Positions 11,068 to 23,453 of a stretch of DNA of 64,000 bases are shown here, one piece after another. Both the position numbers and the translations under genes were made by a program. Origin of the DNA: Neofusicoccum parvum (Eukaryota; Ascomycota; Dothideomycetes; Botryosphaeriales; Botryosphaeriaceae); assembly GCA_020912385.1 (NCBI GenBank), contig CP087214.1, forward strand, positions 1,612,001 to 1,676,000, in the 5' to 3' direction. Under the pieces are notes generated by a model, which made no database searches, was not told the origin of the DNA, and saw nothing but the letters and a program-made list of their open reading frames with translations. The number at the start of each line of letters is the position of its first letter. Within the stretch, counting starts at the first letter, position 1.

Positions 11068-13471
11068 TCACAAGTCACCGAAAGACCAGAGCCACTCGTC
11101 TTCTAGTGGAATTTCATCATCCAAAGCCGAAAAGTCGAGCTCTAGCAGATCAGCTACTGAAACTATCTGATCAGAAACGAGACTATTTTGAACGTCCTCC
11201 AACCCCGAGCCGATTTCGGACTGTGCTGCAAAGCTCTGGGGTCTTGAACGAAGCCGAGACTGTAGATTTCCACCGCCAGTGTTTTGGAGTGTCTGAGCCG
11301 TGGATTTCTCGGGAAATTCATTGGGTGGTCCTGCAATAGAGACCAACCGCTCCATGTGTTCTAGCTCCTGCAGGCGGAATTTGGCCAGATTATTGCCACG
11401 GGAGATCATGGCATCCAATAGACGGCGCGTGTTGGTCATGTAAGAGCTGTCTCTGCTCTTTTGCGGCACAATGGCGTCCATGAGTAGCATCACTGATGCA
11501 GAAGAAAAGAGACTCTCCAGGTCGAACGGAATAAAACAGTCCAATAGTCCATGATCATATAGGATCGTTATGATAGTGAGGACTTTTCTTGCGGAGTCCA
11601 AGCATGCATTAAGCAAGGCGTGGATGTGGTTTGTGAAGGAAGTTGGTTCCACGGCTCGGCCTGAAGAAGTCTCATGAAACCTTTTCTGTAGGCAGTACAG
11701 GATAAGAGGCCGTATGGATAGAATGATGCAATGATGGTACGAAATGTTCAGAGATCCGCAAACGCGTGACACGCATTCCGCAGAATCATCCAGCTGCATT
11801 TCGAAGCTGGCCTCAAGTTCTGGTGAAACATCTGCTATGGCTCTCAAAACTGTCCGCACACCCTTCAGAAAAGAAACACCGGGCAAACGGTTGACTCCGT
11901 ACACCGCTATAACTCACAGTCAGCCACGTGGACTCGAACGGAATGATTGTAGACCCACTGTTCATGACATGGGTCATGAGACGCGAAAGCTTTGCATTCA
12001 TGCTCAAAGCCGTAGAGTTCTGCGAGCCCGATTTCTGAGGAAACTCAACCGTGATATCAACGTCCTGAACAGACAAGGGGACCCCCATTGAAGACGAGAA
12101 CTTTCGATCAAGGACATAGACTGTCCACCAGATCTTGCGCCGCCTCTCACGAGTGCGATCATCCATCAGGCCCTCGGCAGTTTCCCGGTGTAGCCCCTTG
12201 GTCAATGCCATTCTGAGAGCCATGCCACTCTATGTTTAGTTATTAGTTGACTGTCGCGAAAGGATAGAAGTGCACCAAAACTTGTTGCTTACGTAGATGT
12301 AGGCATCGTTCCTTCGGTCTATGGCCTGTAGGTACAGTGACAAAAGACAGAGCACTTCCATCGAAAGAAGAGGTTCTTGGTTTAAGGCTGCGGCGTCGGG
12401 GAGTAAAGCCATGGCTCGAAGAAAAAACTCTGAGCCAGGCGGTGTACTTCTGGCATTGGAGGTAGACTGAGCAAGGAATGCTTTTCCGAATGCCATGGTG
12501 AGAAGATACTGCAAATACCACAGCGGGGACGATGTGGGACATTGTTCGGAGGTGGTGTAAAACGCGTGGAGGCTAGATAAGAAAGAATCTTCCTCGAGAA
12601 CGTGAAACAGTTGGCCCATGTGGAACTTTACGGTGTTTGTCAAGTAAATGGCGTAGTCCAAAGATGGAAGACCTCTCGTAGAAGAAGCTTCATCAGGGAA
12701 TGGCCTTTTCCAGGTAAGATCGTACGCAGAGGCATCCGCATGGAGTGGTGACTGTCCGATCTCTGAATCTTCGACTTGGTCTTGAAGAAGCTGCATGACT
12801 TGCTGGCTGAAAGACCACGTTGAAGAATGCCCAAGATAGCCTGCGAGATACAAGTAAGCTCAAATGTAAGGAAACAATTGGGCGGGAAGCCACCTACTCT
12901 GCCTTCCCCGAACATCCGTGAGGTACTGCGATCTCTCGGATGTGAGTGGGTTGGATATGGCGGCGTTTTCGTCTTCCACCAGATGTGATTGGTCGTCGGG
13001 TAGTTCGTGGGTTGAAGCCTCGGTCGGCGGGGCGGCGTCTACGATCCATTGATACACAGCCCCATCGGCATTGGACCGACACAAACATACCTCCAGCTGC
13101 CGGGTCAGGTGCCTCTGATGCTCGGTGGCAGGTCGTGTGTAACGGTTCCTCGCTTCCCTCTAGAGCTGCCACTTTTCTTTTCAGCTCGCGCAGATAGCTT
13201 TCCAGGTCAGCCAGCAGGTCAGCCAAGATGCCTGCGTTTCTCACCTCGCGCTGACCACAACCTTCCGGGTCTCAACTTCGAACCGACACTCTACCGATTG
13301 ACGAACGCAATGCTCACACGGCCGCCTTCCCGAGCATTTAACTTTTCGTCTTCTGCAGAGCAAACATCTGTAGATTGTTAATCATCTCGGGTGCGCAGCA
13401 GGTGTAGTTGTGACTCACGCGTTAGTCGTCCGCTTCCGGCGCCGACGAGCAGCATTCGCACTCGTCTCCAT
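11068..13471 (-). CDS. Zn(II)2Cys6 transcription factor with fungal-specific regulatory domain
   Basis: Seven exons (13471-13419, 13367-13245, 13197-13091, 13038-12898, 12840-12293, 12229-11959, 11906-11068) give 693 residues, all junctions in phase. The zinc cluster begins CLLCRRRKVKC and continues CEHCVRQSVEC (CX2CX6CX5CX2CX6C, residues about 19-46), followed by the short coiled coil YLRELKRKVAALE that normally mediates dimerisation. The middle contains the fungal-specific transcription factor domain, including SLDYAIYLTNTVKFH, GMALRMALTKGLHRE and RRRKIWWTVYVLDR. The ATG at 13471 precedes a basic run (RRRRKR), a likely nuclear signal. It lies downstream of and parallel to an FAD monooxygenase (332-bp gap), which suggests a regulator of that enzyme. 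The 47-nt third intron is the least certain junction. Confidence 0.92.
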
Positions 13472-13803
13472 CTCAGTACTGCGGTACAGAAGGGACCCGT
13501 GGGGCTTGATTGCGGATGATGATGCCGTTACGTTGACGGGGGATGATGAACGAGGGCTGGATGGCAGGGGAGGTGGGGTGGGCAAGTCCGCTCGGGTCCG
13601 GATTCCGAGGAGAAACGGAAAATCCTTCCGAGCTGCTCGGATGACCACTCCGCTACATCCGAACTAACCCACGGGGATTATTTCTTCTGTATAAACTGCC
13701 TACGGAATGTCAAGTGAATGATACAAGAGAGAAATATGCGCCAGCCGATCCTCCGGTGTATGATTTTGACACAGAAGAAGTGTAGAGTGCAAGTATGCTT
13801 TCT
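13472..13803. other. Promoter region of the Zn2Cys6 factor
   Basis: These 332 bp lie between the monooxygenase stop codon and the regulator start. They contain the regulator 5' leader and, near 13680-13800, an AT-richer stretch. No gene is seen; a GTG-started extension of the regulator frame to 13648 lacks an ATG. Confidence 0.5.
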
Positions 13804-15457
13804 TCACCATCTTGAACGTTGAGATCCTTCAGTGCCAGATGTCCCTGAATCCTTCGTATACTCGTTCAGTAGGGTAGTGGAGTGGTCCCACTCGTTGTGA
13901 TTGATACAGTACCGGCCGAATCCTGACACTTCATCACCTGGAAAAGATCAGTCACGGCATCGAGTATTGATCGTCGGTTCTGGTTGAGCATACCTTTGGG
14001 ATATGGTCCTTGCTTCCCTGATGGATCTCTTCCTCGTACTCTTGAGATCTTCAGAATGTGGTCTACCCGCTTTTTTCTAAACTCCTGGAAAAGCTCTAGG
14101 CGGCCTGATACTTCACCGGCAGAAGTCCCTTTCGACAGGAGTACTGCAATGGATGCTGCATCCTCAATAGCCCTGAATGCATCAGTCTCTGTGTGCGGTG
14201 AGATTACGCCATCAACTTACATGGCGCCGCCCTGTCCCAGGTCTACAGCAAGTGTCAAAATTGTAGGCAAGGAGGTAAGAAACAACATACATGGTAGAAA
14301 AGGATGTGCCGCGTCACCAAGAAGCACCGTCCTGCCCCTCATCCATGTCTTCATTTCCGGACAATCGAGAATATCCCACACTTTCACGTCATCTTCGGGA
14401 ATCTTCTCGAGCAGCTTCCGTATCTCTGGAGCAAAGCTTGAGAATGACGCAAGGAGCTTTGCCTTGTTTGCAGCACAATCCCAGCCTGTAAGTAAGAAAA
14501 AAAACATTAGCGCTGAAAATCATATGGCACGGTAATGATTCGGTGATTCTACCTTCTTCCAGTGGCCCAACTTCTGGAGAAGGCACGAATCCACCGGTAT
14601 ACAGGGACTGATTATCCGAGCACGGATAGATTGTGATCCTTCTATCATAACCCAAGAATTCAATCATGGTGCCTGGAGACTCCACGAATATCGCGGTTGT
14701 GGGATCACTCCGAATGTCGGAGATAGGGATAAGACAGCGGTAGCAGCTCTTTCCCGTAGAAAAGCACTGGATACTGTCACCGGCCACCTGATTCCTAGCC
14801 TTGGAGTGAATACCATCAGCTGCGATCACGACGTCTCCAGAAACTCGACGGCCATCCGCGAGCACAATCGATGCCGTTTCACAATCGATGTTCGAGACAG
14901 AGCAACCAGTATGTAGCTGCACAGGAGTACTGTTGCCGTCAGCGCTCATTGCCTTTCGCTTTAGTTCGTCGTGTACATCAACGCGGTGGATGAAGCAATA
15001 TTCCTGCTGACGATTGAGCTGTGTGTTGTTCGCGATTTGGGAAGCTCACGTACTGCTGGCCATCGATTCCGGGTTTCTTCAAAATCCACCTTGCTGAGAA
15101 CTTCTCCCATACTATTGTACATCATAATCTACTCACTAATCAGTCCTATCCCAGCCTGTCGTGTAATGCTCAATCAAGGCTTACATTCCGCATGGGTGTA
15201 CCGCCATTGTGCTCAGGGTGTACGCCAAATTTGTTGAGAAGGAAAGTGCAATTTGGAGAGAGATGCATTGCTGCACCGTATGCTCCAGCCAGCTCTGACT
15301 TCTCGAATACCTAACCAAGCCGGTCAAATAAGCCTACTGTCAAGTGGGGAAACAGAAATACCTGGACATGATGACCCTGCTGACGGAGCGCAATTGCTGC
15401 AGTGAGCCCTCCAATGCCTGCGCCAATGATCAATACCTTAAGCGGTGGGTGTTCCAT
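13804..15457 (-). CDS. FAD-dependent monooxygenase, salicylate hydroxylase-like
   Basis: Eight exons (15457-15362, 15310-15185, 15128-15054, about 15003-14553, 14485-14291, 14242-14221, 14172-13994, 13937-13804) give about 425 residues. The Rossmann FAD motif GAGIGGLTAAIAL is at residues 12-24, the second FAD-contact motif reads VVIAADGIHSKAR, and the C-terminal flavin site reads VLLGDAAHPFLPYLGQGGAM followed by AIEDA. This is the class A flavoprotein hydroxylase pattern, which uses NAD(P)H and O2 on aromatic acids or polyketides. No signal peptide is present. A TATATATA lies at 15519-15526, about 60 bp upstream of the ATG. The neighbouring Zn2Cys6 factor may control it. Exon 4 could start at 15006 (one extra Gln), and the last exon is the least certain. 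Confidence 0.9.
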
Positions 15458-16423
15458 AGTAGAAGGGTGATCTCGGGTCTAGAGATTGTCATCGAAGCCA
15501 TGTTCTGGTTCCCAAGGTATATATATGGCTAGCAAAGCGGGGTTTTAGAGCGAGATCTTGCGTCACATTAGCGGAAGTGCCGGGAATTTCCTCCAGGTCG
15601 ATTATACTTTAGTCACTCCAATTTTGTCTTGGCTGAACTAGGATTGTATAATTGAGTTCAAAAGATGCGCATTTATCCGGAAAAAGACGGATCTTCATGC
15701 TAGCGTCCGGCCCTCGGATAAGGCACAGCTTTCACAATCGTCTTGGTTGCGGGGTTGTCTCAGGCATAAAGCCAAGTAAAGGCCTTATCAGAATGCGAGA
15801 CTCGTATACCGAGAGTTATAGTCAAGCTTTGATAAGCTTTATCCTCTGCGAGCACTACGCTAAACGTAAATGACACGTCATGGCTCGATGTCCGAAACGG
15901 CAGTAATCAACCAACTTAAACTGCCCATTCTTTCGGGGCCATTTATTTACTCGGCTACAGAACTCAAATACTGACTGTTAATGCAGTAGATATTCTTAGT
16001 CATAATCTAATAAATACGTCCCATTCACTGTATCATGCTCGTTTTGTAAGCTGTCGATGCTATTCCAACTCACTAACGCCAGACTCTCAACCATTTTGCT
16101 ACTCCTTCCCAATCATGGCCATTTTGCCTCTTTATCTTCAACCCATGATCAATCTCCCCAGATTAATTCCATATCAACGCGGCCGGATCTTGCCTATGTC
16201 AGAGAGTGCCAGAAATATTTCCAGTTCCTCTCATCACATGTAATTTTGAACCTGAGAAGCTTTTGAGATAGCAAGCTGAATGACTTTGAGAGTGGGAAAA
16301 CATGATTGAAAGAGCAAGGAGGTCTAAAAGGTAGAAGGTAAGCTTACTATAGTGCATATGTGTGGACGAACAGCCGAACACTACTCCATTCCGCCACTTG
16401 CTGAGAGTCATGATCGTATTGCG
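15458..16423. other. AT-richer intergenic region
   Basis: Nearly 1 kb between the monooxygenase start and the 3' end of the next minus-strand gene. It is noticeably richer in A and T than its surroundings between about 15600 and 16330. Only short open frames occur. It could hide a decayed element, but I see no domain, terminal repeat or RNA. Confidence 0.5.
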
Positions 16424-16949
16424 CTAGGCAGGACCTCCCCTCGCCGCGCTCTTGCCAGGCTCCTCGTCTTCGGAAGTCCTCCCGACCTCAGCTACCCCCT
16501 GCATATCTTGATTGTTCTCCCTCAGCTGGGCATGAGCTTCGAACGTGAACGCATCGAACACCGTCTCGCATGACACCATGATCTCAGTCCACAGCGCGGC
16601 CAACCTGAGCTGTAGGCGCGGAGAGACCAGCTTTGCATCCAAGGGTCTAAGGTTTTGGAGCGCCCGCTCACTCTGCGTGAAGCTATCCAGGAGAACGGTT
16701 AGTTGACAATGGGCTTCGATGTAGCCCTCCTTCGGCCCTTTGGCCACGCGAGCCGCGGCCCTGAAGCAGCTTTGCAATTCCCGAAGAATCTGAAGCTGCT
16801 CGCCAAGACTTTGAGCTTCTTTCATATGAGTTCGAAGGCCAGAAACTTGGTTGTTGATATCTTCCGCCGTCTGGACTCTGGAGTGGGACGGTCAGCCTGG
16901 TGAGATGTCAGCGGGGCGTTGTGTCGTACATCGGATCAGAGGACGCCAT
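16424..16949 (-). CDS. Small helical protein of unknown function
   Basis: Exons 16949-16930 and 16877-16424 give 157 residues. The tiny first exon encodes MASSDP and part of the next codon; the 52-nt intron has a GTACGA donor and a CTGAC branch site. The product is leucine-, glutamine- and alanine-rich and predicted mainly helical (for example LGEQLQILRELQSCFRAAAR and LQLRLAALWTEIM), with an acidic, disordered C-terminus. No signal peptide or known domain is recognised. It is divergent from the next gene across 422 bp. The long frame without stops supports a real gene; the first exon is less certain. Confidence 0.6.
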
Positions 16950-17371
16950 TGCGTGAGTTCAGCTTCAGAGTGAGATACGTGAGTTTCGTAAGGACTGATC
17001 AGACGTATGAGCCGCGGGTCCGTGCTGGCGAGGAAGAAGGTTGGACGCAAAGCTGTTGTTATACGCTTCCGGCCGCAACTGCAGGTCACAGATTCCGGCG
17101 CATCACGCGGATACCTGATAGGAATAAGGACCAGTTGATCTATGCTGGAAAGTGCAGATGCCAAACTCAGGTCACCAGTTCCGCGTCATTCAATCCATCT
17201 CAACAGACGTCTGCTTTCACGTCCGCTTCCACGTCCGCGTCACCTCGTCTTCTGAACATCAACTTTCTGCAACTCACCACACCAATACCTACCTTCTTCT
17301 AGCTACATTCATTCTCTGTAAGAAGTTCTCTAGTCTTCGGGCACAATCTTGGGTAAACTGACACAACGCAG
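16950..17371. other. Divergent promoter between two unknown genes
   Basis: These 422 bp separate two outward-pointing start codons. CT-rich runs near 17200-17330 fit a fungal pyrimidine-rich core promoter and leader for the plus-strand gene. No gene is seen. Confidence 0.5.
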
Positions 17372-18221
17372 ATGGCCGACGCAAAAGCTTTTCGATGTGC
17401 CTTCGAACAAGTCGAGAGGCTCCGCTTCGATCTGGAGCGCGCTACTCGCCACATCAACGAGTTATCGCGAAGCCTGCAGACCGAATCATATGAGTCCGGA
17501 AGCCTGCACACGCTGGCAGGCAGAGCCGGCCGCACGAGGAAAACGTTCAATAAGAAATGCGGCTACGTAAGTTCTCGTCAATCAACTCGACTCACCCAGA
17601 CTAACGCCATGCAGCCCATCTCGATTCTGTGGCGGGCCCTCGAGATTGAGCCGCGTAAGTTGCTCTGTGAAGGCCTGTCGGGCTGATGGCTTACCGAGTT
17701 CTGTAGGGACGGACCCGAGTCACCAAGACATCGGCACTGAGGGAAACGGAGTAGATTGCGACGATGGCGATGAAGTGATGGACGTAGACGGCCCCTCTCA
17801 ACCGGAACTCAGCACGCAGGCCTCTCATCGTCCATACCATCCGCCAGTGGGTGTTGACGTGATACGGAAAGCAATGAACGACAAGAGAATCCAGCGAAAT
17901 GCCAGGCGAAGGGAGAGGGAGAAAAGAAAGATGGATGAACGTCTCACCAACTGCAGCAAGGACTCATCCGAGGATCAGCATCCGCCTCCTCCCGAGCCGC
18001 ATGTGGTTGATTTTCACAAACATCAGTCGGCCGTGCTGGAACAGCGGCAAGAGAGCTTCTGTCCCTTCGGACAGCAGACGGTCATTGAACGTGGCTGCAA
18101 CGATGATTTAGAGGACGATCCTCCGATGTCAGAAGTCACCACCATCGGAAACCTCGTTAAGCCTCTTGGAGCTCTGGCAATCGATAAGTTTGGATACGAG
18201 CCAAGCTTCACCAACCAGTGA
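17372..18221 (+). CDS. Hypothetical protein with helical N-terminus and basic central region
   Basis: Exons 17372-17566, 17615-17654 and 17707-18221 give 249 residues, with in-phase GTAAGT donors. The N-terminal 60 residues look like an amphipathic helix (VERLRFDLERATRHINELSR). A strongly basic stretch (KRIQRNARRREREKRKMDER) at about residues 142-161 could bind nucleic acid or act as a nuclear signal, but no leucine zipper follows. The rest is acidic and Pro-rich. I do not recognise a family. It ends about 175 bp before the LINE insertion. Confidence 0.7.
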
Positions 18222-18396
18222 TCCTAGAAGACTCGCACATCCTCCCCGAGTTTGCGGTAGAATAAGCATCAAAAAGAGAACCACAGGAGCCAGAATTTTG
18301 ATTTAAATTCATCGAAGGATTGAGCACATTCAATGGGGGATCTTCTGGATTGGAGTCACTTGAATTGGTTTTCATTGCTGAATAGTTACCGATATT

Positions 18397-18410
18397 TATG
18401 GACAAGGAGG
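18397..18410 (+). repeat. 5' target-site duplication of the LINE
   Basis: TATGGACAAGGAGG here is repeated exactly at 23558-23571 on the other side of the element. The preceding bases also match loosely (TATT versus TATC). A 14-bp duplication is typical of target-primed reverse transcription. Confidence 0.9.
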
Positions 18411-18428
18411 GAGTATCCTATAAAGAAC

Positions 18429-19976
18429 ATGACCTCACCAAAAAATCAACCTCAAGCTACGGCAATAGGAGAGGGCCCTAGGAACTCTCCTAGACCTCAC
18501 GAATCTTATAGCAGCACTCCTAATAGCTGCAGCAGCGCCGTGGTGGAAGGAGAGGACCAGGAAGGGGGAGGAAACCTCTCCTAGACCACCCCCAACAATC
18601 ACCCACAACACCTTCCTAAGACTAATGGAGGACCTCAAACCAGTGTGGAATACATCAATAGAGCCATCAAGACACTGGACAACCTCAACCAAGCCTTACA
18701 GACGCCAGGTGGTGACCTTCCAGCTCTCTCTCCCCAACTGGAAAATTTTTTCAGGATTGCCAAGACAATCTTCCAGGACTACACTACTACTATCCAAAGG
18801 GCCGAGGCCAAGGAACCAGACCTCAAGGACATCCTGGATGAGATCAGGCAGGTGAAGAAGGCAGTACACCAGCCACTACAGCCTGCTATACCTAAATGGT
18901 CACAGATTGTAGCCCGGTCCCCCCCAAAAGCCTCTACACCCCCCATCGCCACTGAACTCACCCTGCACCTCTCTGAACCAGCCACTAGGGAGGCTGTTGC
19001 CCTACTCTCAAACCAGGCTATTGTCCAGACAATCCAGGCGGGCAAGAATCCTACCTGTAAGAAGGTTCTTGCTGCAAGGAAGCTCCCCAGTGGGGATATT
19101 AGGATCTTTGTGCCTGATGCACAAACCAGGGCAGACCTACTCGGAGACCAGGAGTGGACAGCTGGGCTAGGCTAGGAGATCCGACTAAATCAGCAGCTGT
19201 ACTCAGTCCTAGTACACAATGTCCCCCTCAAGGGAATTGATCCTGCTGAGCCACAGGCTGCCAGCACCCTCCAGGAGCAGAATAGGACACTACACCCTAA
19301 CCTGCAGATCGCCAAGCTGGCCTGGCTAAAGAAGAAGCAACCTGAAGGGAAGACACACTCAGCAGTAATCCTTAGCACCACCAACCCAGAGGCAGCTAAC
19401 CAGCTTATTGAAAAGGGAGTGCTCTGCAACTTCTCCCTCCATACTGCAGAGTTTTATAGCCCTGCGTTTACAGTTACCCAGTGCTACAACTGCCAGGCCT
19501 ATGGACACATAGTAAAGCACTGTAGGAAGGAGCCTAGGTGTGGCCAGTGTGCTAGCAGTCATAACACCAGAGACTGTAACAAGGAGGAAACCCAGTGTGC
19601 CAACTGCAACCAAAAGCACACTGCATAGAGTAACTCCTGCCCCACCCGCAAGGCAAACCAGACCAGGGCTACTCAGGCCCGGCTTACAAACCCAGGAGGA
19701 TATAGAGAGAGGCCCCAGGCTACTCAACAGTAGGCACAGGAAGGCTGGACCCTTGCAAAGCCTAGAAAGAGACCAAGGGAGGAGGAGCCTAAGAGAGGCC
19801 CAGGAAGGCCAAGGGACCTTAGCAAACCCCCTCCACCTAGTTAGCTAACCTTCACTAGCTTTGGACTACGCAGCTCCCAACATGCGGATGGAGGAAACCC
19901 TAGGGAAACCACTCCTGCTACTCAAGATAGCACACCCAACCCCACGCAGCCTGACACAGTAATGAATGAAACCTAA
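18429..19976 (+). pseudogene. LINE ORF1, zinc-knuckle protein with five in-frame TAG codons
   Basis: One reading frame runs from the ATG at 18429 to TAA at 19974, broken only by TAG at 18582, 19173, 19626, 19731 and 19842. The middle part has the conserved block LQIAKLAWLKKKQPEGKTHS, then zinc knuckles CYNCQAYGHIVKHC and CGQCASSHNTRDC and a third starting CANCNQKH. The amber at 19626 falls where related elements have Trp, inside the third knuckle, so premature termination there would remove its last cysteine. ORF1 proteins of this clade bind element RNA. Without suppression no complete protein is made. Confidence 0.85.
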
Positions 19977-19978
19977 TA

Positions 19979-22900
19979 ATGGAGACAAATACACTCTCTA
20001 TCCTACAGTACAACGTAAATAAGAGCAAGGATAAAGTCATGCTTCCCCTCTTCAAGGAGCTAGACCCAAAAACCCACCACATCCTAGCTCTCCAGGAACC
20101 CTGGAGGAATCCAAAGATCAAAACCACAGCAAGACACCCAGCTTACCATACAGTCTTCCCCCAGGAGGGCGAGGCGAGAACCTGCTTCCTTATAAGCAAG
20201 GCTCTAGCTCCAGAATCATGGCAGGAAACTATACACTCCCCGGACCTCATTACCCTCACTATTATCACCAAGTCACGTAGCATCCATATACATAACTACT
20301 ACAACCCAGTACCACTCTCCCACACCAGCACCTCCCTAGAAACGCTCTCCCTCCTTCCAGGAGCCCTTGGCAGGCAAGGAGAACATATCCTCCTCGGAGA
20401 CTTCAACCTGCATCACCCCCTCTGGGGAGGCATCACCTCTCCCACACACCACAGCCTTGCAGACAGCCTGATTGGAATAGCTACAACAGCCAACCTCAAC
20501 CTTACGCTACCCAGGGGAACTATTACCAGAAGAACTAAGAATAGTGAAAGCACCTTAGACCTTATCTTCACCTCTCACTGGCTGGAAGAGAGAATCTTAC
20601 ACTGTAGAATCCCCCTAGAGCTTGAATCCTCCTCTGACCACCTACCCATCCTCACCACGTTTGACACCGCCCCCACCCTGGTAACCCAACCACCCCCTAG
20701 ACCTCAGTGGAAGAAAGCGGACTGGGAAAAGGTCAACAGGACGCTCCAGCTCAGGATCCAAGGCCTAGAGGGCCTCCCATTAGCAACAGTAGAGAACTTA
20801 AACCACTTTACTGAACAGCTCCAGAAGATCATCCAAGACACCATCCGAGATACTATCCCTACTACAAGGCCATCACCCTGGGCTTCTATACAGTGGACAA
20901 AGGAAAGCTCCATACTAGTTCAACAAGCCAGAGGTGCTAGGAGGAAGTGGACTACTACAGGAAGAGAGGAGGACTGGATCACCTACTAGACTATAGCCAA
21001 CAGTAAAAAGAGGCAAATCAGAAAGGATAGGACTAAGGCATGGCGCATAATGGTAGCTAATATCACCTCAGATTCAAGCGCAGTCTGGAAGCTATCAAAG
21101 TGGGCAAGAACAAGGGCACTAGAGCCACCAGCTCCACCCCAGTTTCCCCCCCTAAGGGACTCAGATGGGCAGTTACACTATGATACCCTGTCTAAGACAG
21201 AAATCATCAGGAACCAGTTTTTCCCCACTCCAAAGGATGCCAACCTCTCAGACCTAGCTGGATTTACATACCCAGCACCAGTAGAAATACCACAGGACCT
21301 TACCGAGGAGCAGGTCCTATATACCATCAAGAGGCTCCCCCCTGACAAAGCTCCTGGGCCAGACAGGATTATCAACAGGATCCTACAGCAGTGCGCCCAG
21401 GTACTAAGCAAACCCATTACAAGGTTATTCCAACAGTGCCTAGTACTCTCCTATCACCCTAGACAGTTCAAGTGCTCCATCACTGTAGTACTCAGAAAGC
21501 CACAAAGGGACGACTACACTAAGGCCAAGTCCTTCAGACCAATCGCACTAATTAACACGCTGGGGAAACTGCTTGAGAGGATTGTAGCAGATAGAATCTC
21601 CCAGGCAACTGAGACACACAGACTACTCCCAGACTTCCAGATGGGAGCCAGAAGGAATAGATCAGCAGCCACAACTCTCGAACTCCTCACTGAACAGATA
21701 CACACTATCTGGGCACAGGATCCAGGCCTTGTAGCCTCAGTACTCAGCTTGGACATCTCAGGAGCCTATGACCATGTCTCCCATAAGCGGCTCCTCCACA
21801 ACATGAGAGCAGCAAGGCTACCAAGCTGGGTAGAAAGATTCACACACTCCTTCCTACAGGACAGGTCCACTCAGCTCTCCTTTGGCGGCTACATCAGCCC
21901 ACAGATCTCAACCCCCACTGGGATCCCCCAGGGATCCTCGCTCTCACCAATCCTCTACCTCTACTTTGCCTCCAACCTCCTTACGGAGCTAAAAAGGGGA
22001 AGCACCTTCCCCTTAGGCTTCGTAGATGACACCAATATTCTTACCTTCAGTAGGTCAACAGAACAAAACTGCAGAGCACTAGAGGAGGCCAACAATACTT
22101 GTGAGCAGTGGGCAGCCACCCATGGCTCTGCATTCTCCCCAGACAAGTACCACCTTATTCACTTCACCAGAAGGCCACAAAGATTCAACATGAAGGCCAG
22201 GATTCAAATCCCCGGCTTTGAGGGCAACCCTGAACCACAGATTAAGATACTTGGCATCCATGTAGACAGCAAGCTCAGGTGGGGACCCCATATCAGGGAG
22301 ACTGCTGCTAAGGCAACAAGGCAATGCACCTCTCTCTCCAGACTTGCAGCATCTACCTGGGGAGCCTCCTTTACAAAGGCACGCCACATCTACACTGCAG
22401 TAGTAAGACCAGTTCTCACCTATGGCTGTGGGGTGTGGCACTCCCCAGAAGGGACCCCAGGAGCAAGAAAGACAGCAGCCAAACCCCTGGAAAAAATCCA
22501 AAGCCAATGCCTGCGTGCCATCTCTGGAGCATACAAGTCAACACCCACCCAAACACTAGAGCATGAGACTGGGATTGCCCCCCTCTCACTCTACTTGGAT
22601 GAGCTTACACTGGCACATACAATCAGAAGCAAAAAGGGACCGGTAGCCACAATAGTTGAGAACACATGCAGGGACATCAAGATGATTGCTAGGGCCACAC
22701 TGAATGCCAAGGGAGCTTCTGGCCCATCTAGGAGAACACTACTAGAGAGAAAACTGGACTCCCTCCTCAGCAGCTGCCCCCCTGCAAGTCAAAAATTCCC
22801 AGAGCAAACCAGGCTTCGTACGGCAATCAGAGAGCTATGGAAGGAGAGGTGGACAAAGCAAACTAGACAGGAGAGGAGAAACAAGCCAGTGGCCCAGGGC

Positions 22901-23347
22901 GCATCCTGGAATCCAAAAATCAGGCAGCTCCACAGTGAACTCACTAAACCACAAAGCACTCTCCTCACCCTGCTGCGCACTGAACACATTGGCCTTGAAG
23001 ACTTTCTCTCCAGGCGTAAGGTACCAGGCCACCCCAGCCCAGCCTGCCCATGTGGCTGGCACAGACAAACACCAAAGCACATCCTCCTGTTCTGCCCACA
23101 CTTCCAAGAAGGCAGAGCACAGATGCTACAACTAGCAGAAACCACAGACTACCACACCCTTCTGTCAACAAAGAAAGGGGTCCAAGCAGCAACAAAGTGG
23201 TTTCTACACCTAGGGCTGCTAAACCAATTTAGTCTGGCAAGAGAGATGGACCAGGAGGCCAAGGAGGTCCACCAGGAGAACTACCAGGAGAACCAGGATC
23301 TTGACCAGGAGGACCAGCACCAGGACATGGGAGAAAGAGAGAGCTAA
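19979..23347 (+). pseudogene. LINE ORF2, endonuclease/reverse transcriptase with one in-frame TAG
   Basis: The frame runs 1122 codons with one TAG at 20987. The APE-type endonuclease occupies roughly residues 1-225 (GDFNLHHPLWGG from codon 140, SSDHLP from codon 218). The reverse transcriptase follows (FRPIALINTLGKLLERI, LDISGAYDHVSH, TGIPQGSSLSPIL) with catalytic FVDD at about codons 681-684. The C-terminus has a CCHC-like zinc motif (C1023, C1025, H1034, C1039). No RNase H domain is recognisable. The TAG lies between endonuclease and reverse transcriptase, so an unsuppressed product is endonuclease only. The start codon overlaps the second TAA after ORF1. Confidence 0.9.
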
Positions 23348-23453
23348 GGTTAACACCTAGCTAATGTAAGGCTGCTATAGTAGCTTCTACCGGTAAGCAG
23401 GAAAAACGGAATATGAAGGGGCAACCAACCCAAGAAGAAAGGAGGGGTTTTTC

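Noticed and set aside
11900..11930. Short intron GTGAGTTATAG in the first Zn2Cys6 gene
   Set aside because: It is too short; the longer intron 11958-11907 keeps phase and links MNT to VYGVNRLPG.
15540..16420. RIP-mutated transposon
   Set aside because: The region is AT-richer, but I found no coding remnant, terminal repeat or clear TA/CA bias by eye.
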